From Reyranella sp. (GTDB taxonomy: Bacteria > Pseudomonadota > Alphaproteobacteria > Reyranellales > Reyranellaceae): 64,000 nt of DNA. Numbering within the stretch: the first letter of the stretch is position 1; every line of letters begins with the position of its first letter. The position numbers were made by a program, and so were the translations under genes. The DNA lies in assembly GCF_004297265.1 (NCBI RefSeq), contig NZ_SCUT01000050.1:1-64000 (forward strand), in the 5' to 3' direction. The notes below the pieces were generated by a model. The model was not told the origin of the DNA. It ran no database searches and saw only the letters and a list, made by a program, of their open reading frames with translations. Of the stretch, positions 1-9,563 are shown piece after piece.

Positions 1-1
1 C

Positions 2-931
2 AACGAGGAAGAGGAAGTCCTCTACAAGGCGATCCTCAAGACCAACAAGGAGAAGCCCGGCTGGTACGCCAAGCTCGGCGCCTCGATCAAGGGCGTCACC
101 GAGGAGACGACCACGGGCGTCCACCGCCTCTACAATATGGCGAAGGAAGGCAAGCTGCTGTGGCCGGCCATCAACGTGAACGACTCGGTCACCAAGTCGA
201 AGTTCGACAATCTCTATGGCTGCCGTGAATCGCTGGTCGACGGCATCCGCCGCGGCACCGACGTCATGATGTCGGGCAAGGTCGCGATGGTCGCGGGCTT
301 CGGCGACGTCGGCAAGGGCTCGGCCGCCTCGCTGCGCCAGGCCGGCTGCCGCGTGATGGTCTCCGAGATCGATCCGATCTGCGCCCTGCAGGCCGCGATG
401 GAAGGCTATGAGGTCGTCACGATGGAAGAGGCGGCGCCCAAGGCCGACATCTTCGTGACCGCCACCGGCAACGTCGACGTTCTCACGCTCGACCACATGA
501 AGGCGATGAAGCACCGCGCCATCATCTGCAACATCGGCCACTTCGACTCCGAGATCCAGATCGCGAGCCTTCGTAACTTCAAGTGGCACAACGTGAAGCC
601 GCAGGTCGACGAGGTCGAGTTCCCGGACGGCAAGCGCATCATCGTGCTGTCGGAAGGCCGCCTGGTGAACCTGGGCAACGCCACGGGCCATCCGAGCTTC
701 GTGATGTCGGCCTCCTTCTCGAACCAGACGCTGGCCCAGGTCGAGTTGTGGACCAACCCCGGCAAGTACGAGAAGCAGGTCTACACGCTGCCGAAGTTCC
801 TCGACGAGAAGGTCGCCGCGCTGCACCTCGAGAAGGTCGGCGCCAAGCTGACCAAGCTCCGTCCCGACCAGGCCAAGTATATCGGCGTGCCCGAGGCCGG
901 CCCGTTCAAGGGCGACCTCTACCGCTACTAA
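2..931 (+). CDS. ahcY: Adenosylhomocysteinase, 3' part (5' end outside window)
   Basis: S-adenosylhomocysteine hydrolase is a cytosolic NAD-dependent enzyme that splits S-adenosylhomocysteine into adenosine and homocysteine in the methyl cycle. The reading frame is already open at base 2, so only the C-terminal 309 residues are seen. Visible signatures are the NAD-binding GFGDVGKGSA motif, the segment VMMSGKVAMVAGFG just before it, the DPICALQA stretch, and the C-terminal DLYRY end typical of the family. A terminator-like hairpin follows 22 bases after the stop. The gene is conserved upstream of tsaE in many alphaproteobacteria. Identity is very secure; only the start is missing. Confidence 0.97.
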   Translation, partial: NEEEEVLYKAILKTNKEKPGWYAKLGASIKGVTEETTTGVHRLYNMAKEGKLLWPAINVNDSVTKSKFDNLYGCRESLVDGIRRGTDVMMSGKVAMVAGFGDVGKGSAASLRQAGCRVMVSEIDPICALQAAMEGYEVVTMEEAAPKADIFVTATGNVDVLTLDHMKAMKHRAIICNIGHFDSEIQIASLRNFKWHNVKPQVDEVEFPDGKRIIVLSEGRLVNLGNATGHPSFVMSASFSNQTLAQVELWTNPGKYEKQVYTLPKFLDEKVAALHLEKVGAKLTKLRPDQAKYIGVPEAGPFKGDLYRY

Positions 932-953
932 TCGCCCCACAGGGCTGCGTGCT

Positions 954-983
954 AAAAGTCGGCATCTGACGATGCCGACTTTT
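954..983 (+). terminator. Terminator-like hairpin after ahcY, overlapping the tsaE start
   Basis: A perfect 12-bp stem, AAAAGTCGGCAT (954-965) with ATGCCGACTTTT (972-983), encloses a 6-base loop and is followed by a short T-rich run. It looks like an intrinsic terminator for ahcY. The 3' arm begins with the ATG of tsaE, so the same bases also encode the first residues of TsaE. Confidence 0.6.
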
Positions 984-1415
984 TCTTTGTCCCTTCCCAA
1001 CGAGGCCGCGACCGAGCGGCTGGGCACGGCGCTCGCCGTCCGGCTCAGGCCGCGCGACGTCGTGGCGCTCGAAGGCGGCCTGGGCGCCGGCAAGACGACA
1101 TTGGCCCGTGCCATCCTGCGCGCCGCCGCGGGCGAGCCGGCGCTGATCGTACCGAGCCCGACCTTCACCCTGGTCGAGGTCTACGAGACCCCGCGCGGCA
1201 ACTTCTGGCATTTCGACCTCTATCGGCTCGAAGAGCCGGAGCAGGTTTTCGAACTGGGCTGGGAAGAAGCCCGCGCCGATGGCGTGGCGCTGGTCGAATG
1301 GGCCGAGCGGCTGGGCCCGCTGCTGCCGCGCCAACGGCTCACCGTCAGCCTGTCGGTCGAGGGAGAAGGCCGCCGCGCGACCCTGGAAGGAGATTCCCGT
1401 TTTGGCGAAGTCTGA
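972..1415 (+). CDS. tsaE: tRNA threonylcarbamoyladenosine biosynthesis ATPase TsaE
   Basis: TsaE is the small P-loop ATPase that works with TsaB, TsaC and TsaD to make t6A37 on ANN-decoding tRNAs. The 147-residue protein has the usual family length. The Walker A motif GGLGAGKTT lies at about residues 35-43, the PSPTFTLVE switch segment at about 60, and a C-terminal VEWAERLG segment carries the conserved tryptophan. The ATG at 972 gives the expected N-terminus directly before the TERLG segment. That ATG sits in the 3' arm of a hairpin (954-983) and no clear Shine-Dalgarno is visible. It overlaps the next gene by 14 bases, so it heads the tsaE-amgK-murU-addB-addA operon. Confidence 0.95.
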   Translation: MPTFSLSLPNEAATERLGTALAVRLRPRDVVALEGGLGAGKTTLARAILRAAAGEPALIVPSPTFTLVEVYETPRGNFWHFDLYRLEEPEQVFELGWEEARADGVALVEWAERLGPLLPRQRLTVSLSVEGEGRRATLEGDSRFGEV

Positions 1416-2409
1416 ACGCGACGTGCTGCGCGCCGAGTTCGTGAGCAGGGCCGGCTGGGGCGATGCCGGCGAACGCCTGCTGGCCGGCGATGCCTCGTTC
1501 CGGAAGTATTTCCGCCTGACGCGGCCGCGCGGCTCGGCGGTCGTCATGGATGCCCCGCCACCGCAGGAGGACGTGCGGCCCTTCGTACGGATCGGCCGGC
1601 ACCTGATCGCGCTCGGCCTCAGCGCGCCGGAAATCCTCGCCGAGGACGCCGGGAACGGCTTCCTGCTGCTGGAGGATTTCGGCGACGACACCTATGCGCG
1701 CGTGCTGGCGGCGGGCGGCGACGAGGGCGAACTCTACAGCCGCGCCACCGACGTACTGGTCGAGATCTATCGTGCGGGCGAACGCAGCCTGCTGCCGAAT
1801 CTCGGCGCCTATGCCGGCGATGCGCTGATCGAGGCGGCGATGTTGCTGCCCGAATGGTACCTGCCGGAAGCCACCGGCAAGCCGACCCCGCCCGAGGAGA
1901 CCGCACGCTACGTCGCGGTATGGCGCGAATGCCTGGCGGCACTGCCCGCCACGGGTGAAACGCTGCTGCTGCGCGACTATCACAAGGACAATCTCCTGTG
2001 GCTGCCGGCGCGGCCGGGCGTGAAGGCCTGCGGCCTGCTCGACTTCCAGGATGCCCAGCGCGGGCACCCCTCCTACGACCTCGTGTCGCTGATCGAGGAT
2101 GCGCGCCGCGACGTGGCGCCCGCCGTCCATGCCGCCTGCCTCGACCGTTATATCGGCGAAGCCGGGATCGCCGACGCCGCCGGCTTCCGCACCGGCTTCG
2201 CGCTGATGGCCGCGCAACGCCACGCCCGCATCATCGGGCTTTTCGTCCGTCTGCTGCGCCGAGACGGCAAGCCGGACTACCTGCAGCACCTGCCTCGGGT
2301 CTGGCGCATGTTCGAGCGTGCCCTGCAGCACGAAGCGCTTACGCCACTGCGCTTGTGGGTCGATGGCACCCTGCCGCCGGCACTGCGCCGCATCGGAGCG
2401 GGCTCGTGA
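1402..2409 (+). CDS. amgK: N-acetylmuramate/N-acetylglucosamine anomeric kinase (AmgK-like)
   Basis: This is an aminoglycoside-phosphotransferase-fold kinase of about 335 residues. AmgK phosphorylates MurNAc and GlcNAc at C1 in the peptidoglycan-recycling pathway that bypasses de novo UDP-MurNAc synthesis. Visible motifs are the Brenner-type LLRDYHKDNLLW and the metal-binding GLLDFQDAQRGHPSYDL. I chose the TTG at 1402 because a good AAGGAG Shine-Dalgarno (about 1386-1392) precedes it and the protein then begins at the normal family position; the frame is open further upstream. It overlaps tsaE by 14 bases and ends in a GTGA overlap with murU. The family match alone would allow a general sugar kinase; the MurU partner makes AmgK the best call. 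Confidence 0.85.
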   Translation: MAKSERDVLRAEFVSRAGWGDAGERLLAGDASFRKYFRLTRPRGSAVVMDAPPPQEDVRPFVRIGRHLIALGLSAPEILAEDAGNGFLLLEDFGDDTYARVLAAGGDEGELYSRATDVLVEIYRAGERSLLPNLGAYAGDALIEAAMLLPEWYLPEATGKPTPPEETARYVAVWRECLAALPATGETLLLRDYHKDNLLWLPARPGVKACGLLDFQDAQRGHPSYDLVSLIEDARRDVAPAVHAACLDRYIGEAGIADAAGFRTGFALMAAQRHARIIGLFVRLLRRDGKPDYLQHLPRVWRMFERALQHEALTPLRLWVDGTLPPALRRIGAGS

Positions 2410-3098
2410 TCCGCAGCGCCATGATCCTGGCGGCGGGTCGCGGCGAGCGCATGCGGCCGCTCACCGATTCGACGCCCAAGCCGCTAATCCCCGTCGCGGG
2501 CCGGTCGATGCTGGAGCGTGCGATGGATCGCCTGCAGCGCAGCGGCGTGCAGAACATCGTGGTGAACGTGCATCACCTGGGCAGCCAGATCGCCGACCGG
2601 CTGCGCGGCCGCGCGCGCATCATTCATGAAGATCGGCTGCTCGAGACCGGCGGCAGCGTGCGTAACGCGCTGCCCCTGCTCGGCAATGGACCGTTCTTCG
2701 TCCTGAACGGCGACGGGCTGTGGCGCGACGGACCGGAATCGATGCTGGGCCGGCTGGCATCGGCCTGGAATCCCAACCGCATGGACGCGCTGCTGCTGCT
2801 CCATCCGCTGGCCACCGCCATCGGCCGCGAGGAGAAGGATCGCGGCGACTACTATCTCGAACCCGACGGCCGCGCCCGCCATCGCGGTGCAGCCGAGACC
2901 GCACCGTATCTGTTCGCCAGCATCTCGGTCTGCGATTCGCGCCTGTTCAACGGTTCGCCCGAAGGCCCCTTCTCGCTGCTCAAGCTGTGGAACCGCTCGG
3001 AGCAGGCGGGCCGCCTGTTCGCCCTGGTGCACGACGGCGACTGGTTCCATGTCGGCACCCCCGCCGCGCTCGCCGAAGCCGAACGCGTGCTGGGATGA
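2406..3098 (+). CDS. murU: N-acetylmuramate alpha-1-phosphate uridylyltransferase (MurU-like)
   Basis: This nucleotidyltransferase of about 230 residues would convert MurNAc-1-phosphate and UTP to UDP-MurNAc, following AmgK. The N-terminal signature ILAAGRGERMRPLTD and the PKPLIPVAGRSMLE segment are those of sugar-1-phosphate nucleotidyltransferases, and LNGDGLW holds the metal-binding aspartate. The GTG at 2406 is used because it forms a GTGA overlap with the amgK stop; an ATG five codons later is possible. Its stop overlaps the addB ATG as ATGA, so translation is probably coupled throughout this operon. Confidence 0.87.
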   Translation: MIRSAMILAAGRGERMRPLTDSTPKPLIPVAGRSMLERAMDRLQRSGVQNIVVNVHHLGSQIADRLRGRARIIHEDRLLETGGSVRNALPLLGNGPFFVLNGDGLWRDGPESMLGRLASAWNPNRMDALLLLHPLATAIGREEKDRGDYYLEPDGRARHRGAAETAPYLFASISVCDSRLFNGSPEGPFSLLKLWNRSEQAGRLFALVHDGDWFHVGTPAALAEAERVLG

Positions 3099-6040
3099 AA
3101 GGCCTCTTCACCATCGGCACGGAGCGTCGCTTCGCCGACGAGCTGGCGCGGGTGGTGCTGGCCGAGCATGGCGGCGATCCGCTTTCCCTCGCCGATGTGC
3201 TGATCCTGCTGCCGACGCGGCGCTCGGTGCGTGCGCTCCGCGAAGCCTTCCTGCGGGCTGCCGACGGCACGCCGACGATCCTGCCGCGCATGGCGCCGCT
3301 CGGCGACGTCGACGACGGCGAATGGGAGATCGCGTCGGGCGATGGCGATGCGCTCACCTTGCCCCCGGCCATCGACCCTGCCGAGCGCGAGGCGCTGCTG
3401 GCGCAACTGGTGGCGGCCTTCACCGACGACCAAGGCCACCCCATCGCGCAGTCGGCGGCGCAAGCGCTGAAGCTTGCGCGCGAACTCGGCCGCCTGCTCG
3501 ACGAACTGGCGATCGAAGGCGTGTCGTTCGATCGGCTCGAAGGTCTGGTCGAAGGGAACTTCGCGAGCCACTGGCAGCGCACGCTGAAGTTCCTCGCCAT
3601 CGTCGGCGAACACTGGCCGCAGATGCTGGCCGCGCGCGGGCGGATCGATGCCATTGAGCGTCGCACCCTGGCGATCCGCAACCAGGCCAAACGCTGGCGT
3701 GCGAGGCCGCCGCAGACACCGGTGATCGCGGCCGGCTCGACCGGCTCGCAACCCGCGACCCGCGACCTGCTGGCGACCATTGCCGAACTGCCGCAGGGCG
3801 CGGTCGTCCTGCCCGGCGTCGACCACGATATGGACGAGGCGAGCTGGGACGCGCTCGATCCGTCGCATCCGCAATATGGTCTTCGCGAATTGCTGACCGC
3901 GCTGGGTCGCGCGCGCAGCGACGTGGCGGAATGGCCCGGAGCCGCCGGCGGCTCGGCGCGTCATTTCCTCATCACCGAACTGATGCGGCCGGCCGAGACC
4001 AGCGAATCCTGGGTCAAGCCGGAGCCGGCGTCGCTGGAGCATGTGACGCGCGCCGATTGCGCGACGCCGCACCAGGAGGCGCTGGTCGTGGCGCTGGCGC
4101 TGCGCAGCGTCCTCGACACACCGGCACGAACGGCCGCCCTGGTCACGCCCGACCGCGAACTCGCGCGGAGGGTCACCGCCGAACTGAAGCGCTGGCACAT
4201 CGACATCGACGATTCGGCCGGTGCGTCGCTCGCCGACACGCCGCCCGCCGCGCTCCTCCATGCGCTGATCGCCGCCATCGACTCGGGCTTCGCGCCGGTC
4301 GAGCTGCTGGCGCTGCTCAAGCATCCGCTGTGCACCCTGGGCAGCGAACGTGCGGCCGTGCTCGATGCGACGCGGCGGCTCGATCGCAAGTGCCTGCGCG
4401 GCCTCAAGCCGGCGCCGGGCCTCGACGCGATCCGTGCCCGCGTCGACGAAGCGAAGTTCGGCGATCCCGCCAGTCGCGCAGCCGTGCGGACGTTGGTCGA
4501 CCGGCTGGGCGACGCGACGTCTGCACTGGTCGCGATGATGCAGGGCGACGCGGCGCCGGATGCGCTGCTCGATGCGACCGTCGCCGCGGCGGAGAAGATC
4601 GCCTCGGTGGAGGCGTTATGGTCGGGCGACGCGGGCAGTGCCCTGGCCGACGCGCTGGGCCGCCTGCGCACCGCCTGGACGGACCGGCCCGCGATTGCGT
4701 CCGGCGAATGGCCCGGCCTGTTCGCGGCGATGCTGGAACCGGAAACCATCCGGCCGGCCTTCGGCCGTCATCCGCGCCTCTCGATCTGGGGCCCGCTCGA
4801 AGCCCGCCTGCAGCGCGCCGATCTTCTGGTCCTGGGCGGCCTCAACGAAGGCACTTGGCCGCCCGCCGTGGAGACCGGCCCGTGGATCAACCGCCCGATG
4901 CGCGCCGAACTCGGCCTGCAGCAGCCCGAGCGGCGGATCGGCCTGTCGGCCCACGATTTCGTGGCGGCCCTCGGCGCCGAGCGGGTGCTTCTGACGCGCG
5001 CCGAGCGCGAAGGCGGTGCTCCGACCGTGCCGTCGCGCTGGCTGGCGCGCCTCGATGCCCTGTTCGGCTACGAGCCCGGCTCGGCACCCGTCCCGGAATA
5101 CATCCAGCGCGGCCGCCGCAGCTTCGTCGCCTGGGCGGAAGCGATCGACCGGCCAGACGTCTATGCGCCCTGGCTGCGGCCTGAGCCGCGCCCCCCGCTC
5201 GAAGCGCGACCCACGCGGCTGTCCGTCTCCAGCGTCGAGCAATGGCGGCGCGATCCCTACGGTCTCTACGCCCGGCGCATCCTCGGGCTGGAGGCGCTCG
5301 ATCCGCTGGAGGCCGAGCTGGGCGCGGCCGATCGCGGCAATGCCCTGCACGACGCACTCGACGAATTCTTGCGCGCGCATCCGTCCGGCGTGCTGCCGCC
5401 CGATGCGGTGCGGGAGTTCGAAGCCTTGGGCGAGAAGCATCTCGCCGACCTACTGACCGCACCGGCCGAGCGGGCCTTCTGGTGGCCGCGCTTCCAGCGC
5501 CTCGCGCGCTGGTTCGTCGGTCAGGAGAACGCGCGCCGCGCGGTCGGCACGAAGCTGCTGGCCAGCGAAAGCAACGCCGCGATGACCGTCGGACCCGCGT
5601 CGCATCCGCTGCGCATCGAGGCGCGTGCCGACCGGGTCGACGAGCTGGAGCGCGGCGCCTGGGAGATCATCGACTACAAGACCGGCAGGGTGCCGACCAA
5701 GGACGAGCTGGAAGCCTTGTTCGCGCCGCAGCTCCTGCTCGAAGCGGCGATGGCCGAGCGCGGCGGCTTCGAGAAGATCGACGGCAGGGCGAAGACGGTG
5801 CGCCTCTCCTACTGGCAGGCCAACGGCCTCGGCGACGGCGGCAAGGTGAGCGAGATCAAGGGCAGCGATGAACTCGTGGCGGAGATGATGGCGCTGGTCG
5901 AGAAGATGGCGGGGCACTTCGCGAACCCGAACACGCCCTATCCGGCCCTGCCCTGGCCCGCCTACGGCCCGTACTTCAACGACTATGCCCATCTCGAGCG
6001 CATTGCCGAATGGTCGACGGCGGGAGGCGGCGAGGAATGA
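3095..6040 (+). CDS. addB: Double-strand break repair protein AddB
   Basis: AddB is the partner of AddA in the helicase-nuclease that resects double-strand breaks for recombination, replacing RecBCD in alphaproteobacteria. The product is about 981 residues. It has a degenerate helicase-like N-terminal region starting LFTIGTERRFADELARVV, a conserved LGGLNEGTWPP segment near residue 580, and a C-terminal RecB-like nuclease domain with GNALHDALDEF and IIDYKTG near residue 858. The frame is open upstream, but the ATG at 3095 is chosen for its ATGA overlap with murU. It ends in an ATGA overlap with addA. Confidence 0.95.
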   Translation: MKGLFTIGTERRFADELARVVLAEHGGDPLSLADVLILLPTRRSVRALREAFLRAADGTPTILPRMAPLGDVDDGEWEIASGDGDALTLPPAIDPAEREALLAQLVAAFTDDQGHPIAQSAAQALKLARELGRLLDELAIEGVSFDRLEGLVEGNFASHWQRTLKFLAIVGEHWPQMLAARGRIDAIERRTLAIRNQAKRWRARPPQTPVIAAGSTGSQPATRDLLATIAELPQGAVVLPGVDHDMDEASWDALDPSHPQYGLRELLTALGRARSDVAEWPGAAGGSARHFLITELMRPAETSESWVKPEPASLEHVTRADCATPHQEALVVALALRSVLDTPARTAALVTPDRELARRVTAELKRWHIDIDDSAGASLADTPPAALLHALIAAIDSGFAPVELLALLKHPLCTLGSERAAVLDATRRLDRKCLRGLKPAPGLDAIRARVDEAKFGDPASRAAVRTLVDRLGDATSALVAMMQGDAAPDALLDATVAAAEKIASVEALWSGDAGSALADALGRLRTAWTDRPAIASGEWPGLFAAMLEPETIRPAFGRHPRLSIWGPLEARLQRADLLVLGGLNEGTWPPAVETGPWINRPMRAELGLQQPERRIGLSAHDFVAALGAERVLLTRAEREGGAPTVPSRWLARLDALFGYEPGSAPVPEYIQRGRRSFVAWAEAIDRPDVYAPWLRPEPRPPLEARPTRLSVSSVEQWRRDPYGLYARRILGLEALDPLEAELGAADRGNALHDALDEFLRAHPSGVLPPDAVREFEALGEKHLADLLTAPAERAFWWPRFQRLARWFVGQENARRAVGTKLLASESNAAMTVGPASHPLRIEARADRVDELERGAWEIIDYKTGRVPTKDELEALFAPQLLLEAAMAERGGFEKIDGRAKTVRLSYWQANGLGDGGKVSEIKGSDELVAEMMALVEKMAGHFANPNTPYPALPWPAYGPYFNDYAHLERIAEWSTAGGGEE

Positions 6041-9000
6041 GCGACGTCCTCGACGCCCTTGCCCTCGCGACCGAAGCGCAGCGGCGTGCCACGACGCCTG
6101 ATCATTCGGCCTGGGTCGAGGCCAATGCCGGCACGGGCAAGACGAAGGTTCTCACGGATCGCGTGACGCGGCTGCTGCTGAACGATGTGAAACCCGAGCG
6201 CATCCTCTGCCTCACCTTCACCAAGGCCGCGGCGGCCGAGATGCGCAATCGCCTCGCCCATCAGCTCGGCCGCTGGGCGCTCGCCGACGAAGCGACGCTC
6301 GATACCGGCATCGCCAGGCTGATCGACAAGGCACCGACCCCGGCGCAAAGGATCGTGGCACGCCGCCTATTTGCCCGCGTACTCGATGCGCCGGGCGGCA
6401 TCAACATCCTCACCATCCATGCCTTCTGCCAGGCGCTGCTGAAACGCTTCCCGTTGGAGGCGGGCGTCGCACCGGGCTTCGAGATCCTCGACGAGGCCGA
6501 GGCGCAGACGATCCTGCGCCGCGTGCAGGACGAGCAGATGGAAGCGCTCGCACGCAGCGACGCGCCGCCCGCGCTGGCCGCCGCCCTTGCCAGTGTCGCC
6601 GCCAAGGTCTCGATCGCCGAATACGCCGAACTGATGACGCGGCTGCTGAGCGAGCGCGCCTGGCTGCTGGCCCATGTCGTCAACGAAGCCGGTCTCGCGA
6701 GGCTCGGTCGCCGGCTGCGACGTCAACTAAACTGCGAGCGCGTGCCGACGCTCGACGAAGCCGCCCTGCGCGAGGCGGCGCGGAACTTGATCGAGACAGG
6801 CGGCAAGACCGATACGCCGAACGGCCAGAAGATCGCAAGCTGGCTGGCCGAGGACCGCAATGACCTGAGTCCCGCCTATCGCGCCGTGTACTTCACCAGC
6901 GAAGGGCAGGTGCGCAAGTCGCTGGCGACCAAGGCGGCACAAAAGCGCCTGCCCGGCATCGTCGACATTCTCCAGGCCGAAGCCGAGCGTCTCGAATGCG
7001 CGCGCGGACAGGCGCTGGTCGAACTGACCCTGGCACTGCTGCGACTGGGCCTCGACGTCGCCGATCGCTATACGCGCGCCAAGCGCCGCCGCGCCGTGCT
7101 CGACTACGACGATCTGATCGTCGCCACGCGCCGCCTGCTGGAAAGCGCGGAGAGCGCCGCCTGGGTGCTCTTCAAGCTCGACGGCGGCATCGATCATGTG
7201 CTGGTCGACGAGGCACAGGACACCAATCCCGACCAGTGGGAAGTGATCCGCCGCCTCACCGAGGAGTTCTTCGTGGGCGAGGGCGCAGTCGGCCGCAGCC
7301 GCACGATCTTCGCGGTGGGCGACACCAAGCAGTCGATCTTCGGCTTCCAGCGCGCAGATCCGCGCAAGCTGAAGGAGATGCGCGAATGGTTCGACGAGCG
7401 CAGCCGCGTCGCCGACCGAATCTTCGTGCCGGTCGAGCTCAACGTCTCGTTCCGCTCGACGCCGGCCGTGCTCGACGCGGTCGATTGCGTGTTCGGCGAG
7501 ATCGAAGCGGCAAAGGGCGTCGCCGAACCGGGCGACGTGATCCACCTGCCCAGCCGCAAGAACGAGCCCGGCCGGGTCGAACTGTGGCCGCTGGTCGAAG
7601 CCAGCGAGGACAAGGCCGACACGAAGGACATCGAGGGCACCGGAAGCGGCGGCGCTTCGCAGGCGCTGCCACACGAACGACTGGCGCGCCTGATCGCGGC
7701 CCACACAAAGCACCTGATCGGCACCGAGCGCCGCGCGCGCGACGGCGAGAATCTTCATGCCGGCCACTTCATGGTGCTGGTGCGGCGGCGCAACGAATTC
7801 GTGAACGCGCTGGTGCGCGCACTGAAGCGCGAGGGCGTCGAAGTCGCGGGCGTCGACCGGCTGAACCTCGGCCAGGAACTCGCGATCCAGGACCTCCTGG
7901 CGATGGCGCGCTTCGTCCTGCTGCCGCAGGACGATCTCAACCTCGCGGCGCTCCTCAAATCTCCGCTGATCGGTCTCGACGAGGACCAGCTCTTCATCCT
8001 GGCCTGGAAGCGCCCCGGCCATCTCTGGCGCGCCCTGCGGGAGCGCTCCCACGAGGCGCCGTTCGCGGCGGCCCATGCGACCCTGGCGGAGTGGCTGCGG
8101 CGTGCCGATTACGACACGCCTTTCGACTTCTTTGCCCGTGTGCTCGGGCCGCAGGGCGGCCGTCGCCGACTGCTGGAGCGGCTGGGCCGCGAGGCCTCCG
8201 ATCCGATCGACGAGCTGCTGGCGCGCGCGTTGCAGTACGAAGGCATCGAGGGCGGTTCGCTGCAGGGCTTCCTGCGCTGGTTCGAGACCGGCGGCGGCGA
8301 GATCAAGCGCGATCTCGACCAGAACCGCAGGCGCGAGCTGCGCATCCTGACCGTGCACGCCTCCAAGGGCCTGCAGGCGCCGATCGTCTACCTGCCAGAC
8401 ACAACGCGGGTGCCGCGCGATTCCGAACGGCTCCTGGCCGGCACCGAAGGCGAGGCACGGCTCTGGCTGCCGCGCGCCGACGATGCCAACGAGGCGGCCC
8501 GGACGTGGCGGAGCGAGGCGCGCGATCGCGCATTGGAGGAGCAGAACCGGCTCCTCTACGTCGCTATGACCCGCGCCGAGGACCGGCTCTATGTCGGCGG
8601 CTGGGTCGGCTCCAAGAAGCCCGATCGCGGCTGCTGGTACGAACGCATCGAGACCGGGCTGCGTGCCAGCAGCGAGGCCGGAAGCGGCCGTGCCGTGGCG
8701 CGGACGTTCGACTTCACCGCGCTCGTGGCCGACGGCTGGTCGGGCAATGGCTTCGAGCTGACGAACGAAGGTCGCATTGTCGAAGCCGAGCAGCGAGAGT
8801 TGCCGATCGCCGACGAGGCGCCGCTGCCTCCCTGGTGGACCGAGCCTGCGCCGGGCGAGCCCGACCCGCCGACTCCGCTCGCGCCCTCGCAGCCGCTGCC
8901 CGACGAGGCCGCCGCCGCGCCGCGGGCCTACAGTCCGCTGATCGCCGACGATCTCCGGCGATGGCAGCGCGGCCTGCTGCTGCACGATCTGCTGCGCCAT

Positions 9001-9477
9001 CTTCCCGGCCTGCCCGCCGCGGAGCGCGCCGCCGCCGCCCGCCGCTTCCTCGCGCAGCCCGCGCACGCGCTCGCGCCGGAAGACATCGAGCAATGGGCCG
9101 ACGAAGCGCTTTCCGTCACCGAGGCGCCGGTGCATGGCGCACTCTTCGCCGAAGGATCGCGCGCGGAAGTGCCGTTGATCGGTACCGTGCAGACGCCGCG
9201 CGGCACCTTCACCGTCAGCGGCCAAGTCGACCGGCTGGCCGTGTCGGACACCGAGGTGCTGATCGTCGATTACAAGACCAACCGCCCGCCGCCTGAGCAG
9301 GCCGCGGGCGTGGCGCTGGCCTATCGCCGCCAGCTCGCGCTCTATCGCACCCTGCTCCAGCGGATCTATCCCGGCCGGAAGGTGAGAGCCTTCCTGCTCT
9401 GGACGGCCGCGCCGCGGCTCATGGAGATCTCCGAAGAAACCCTAGAGAAATCAATGCCTTATGCCGCCGCATCTTGA
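6037..9477 (+). CDS. addA: Double-strand break repair helicase AddA
   Basis: AddA is the UvrD-family helicase and nuclease subunit of AddAB. The product is about 1146 residues, normal for the family. Helicase motifs appear in order: Walker A EANAGTGKTKVLTDR (about residue 28), VDEAQDTNPDQW (about 390), GDTKQSIFGFQRADP (about 428) and TVHASKGLQAPIV (about 771). The C-terminal nuclease motif IVDYKTNRP lies near residue 1076. The ATG at 6037 overlaps the addB stop. No frameshift or truncation is seen. Confidence 0.96.
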   Translation: MSDVLDALALATEAQRRATTPDHSAWVEANAGTGKTKVLTDRVTRLLLNDVKPERILCLTFTKAAAAEMRNRLAHQLGRWALADEATLDTGIARLIDKAPTPAQRIVARRLFARVLDAPGGINILTIHAFCQALLKRFPLEAGVAPGFEILDEAEAQTILRRVQDEQMEALARSDAPPALAAALASVAAKVSIAEYAELMTRLLSERAWLLAHVVNEAGLARLGRRLRRQLNCERVPTLDEAALREAARNLIETGGKTDTPNGQKIASWLAEDRNDLSPAYRAVYFTSEGQVRKSLATKAAQKRLPGIVDILQAEAERLECARGQALVELTLALLRLGLDVADRYTRAKRRRAVLDYDDLIVATRRLLESAESAAWVLFKLDGGIDHVLVDEAQDTNPDQWEVIRRLTEEFFVGEGAVGRSRTIFAVGDTKQSIFGFQRADPRKLKEMREWFDERSRVADRIFVPVELNVSFRSTPAVLDAVDCVFGEIEAAKGVAEPGDVIHLPSRKNEPGRVELWPLVEASEDKADTKDIEGTGSGGASQALPHERLARLIAAHTKHLIGTERRARDGENLHAGHFMVLVRRRNEFVNALVRALKREGVEVAGVDRLNLGQELAIQDLLAMARFVLLPQDDLNLAALLKSPLIGLDEDQLFILAWKRPGHLWRALRERSHEAPFAAAHATLAEWLRRADYDTPFDFFARVLGPQGGRRRLLERLGREASDPIDELLARALQYEGIEGGSLQGFLRWFETGGGEIKRDLDQNRRRELRILTVHASKGLQAPIVYLPDTTRVPRDSERLLAGTEGEARLWLPRADDANEAARTWRSEARDRALEEQNRLLYVAMTRAEDRLYVGGWVGSKKPDRGCWYERIETGLRASSEAGSGRAVARTFDFTALVADGWSGNGFELTNEGRIVEAEQRELPIADEAPLPPWWTEPAPGEPDPPTPLAPSQPLPDEAAAAPRAYSPLIADDLRRWQRGLLLHDLLRHLPGLPAAERAAAARRFLAQPAHALAPEDIEQWADEALSVTEAPVHGALFAEGSRAEVPLIGTVQTPRGTFTVSGQVDRLAVSDTEVLIVDYKTNRPPPEQAAGVALAYRRQLALYRTLLQRIYPGRKVRAFLLWTAAPRLMEISEETLEKSMPYAAAS

Positions 9478-9563
9478 CTCGGGGGGCGTGCGTTCCTAGC
9501 TTCTGGACCAAGGGCGGCGCCGGTCCCATCGACCGGCCTGTAGTGTATTTGGGAGAACCCGCG

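Noticed and set aside
137..931. ATG at 137 as the start of a short ahcY
   Set aside because: The frame continues open to base 2 with conserved AhcY sequence, so the gene simply begins before the window.
6727..9225. Long antisense frame (832 codons) opposite addA
   Set aside because: It has low-complexity, Arg/Ala/Gln-rich composition with no motif, while the plus strand carries a full set of helicase motifs. It is a high-GC shadow.
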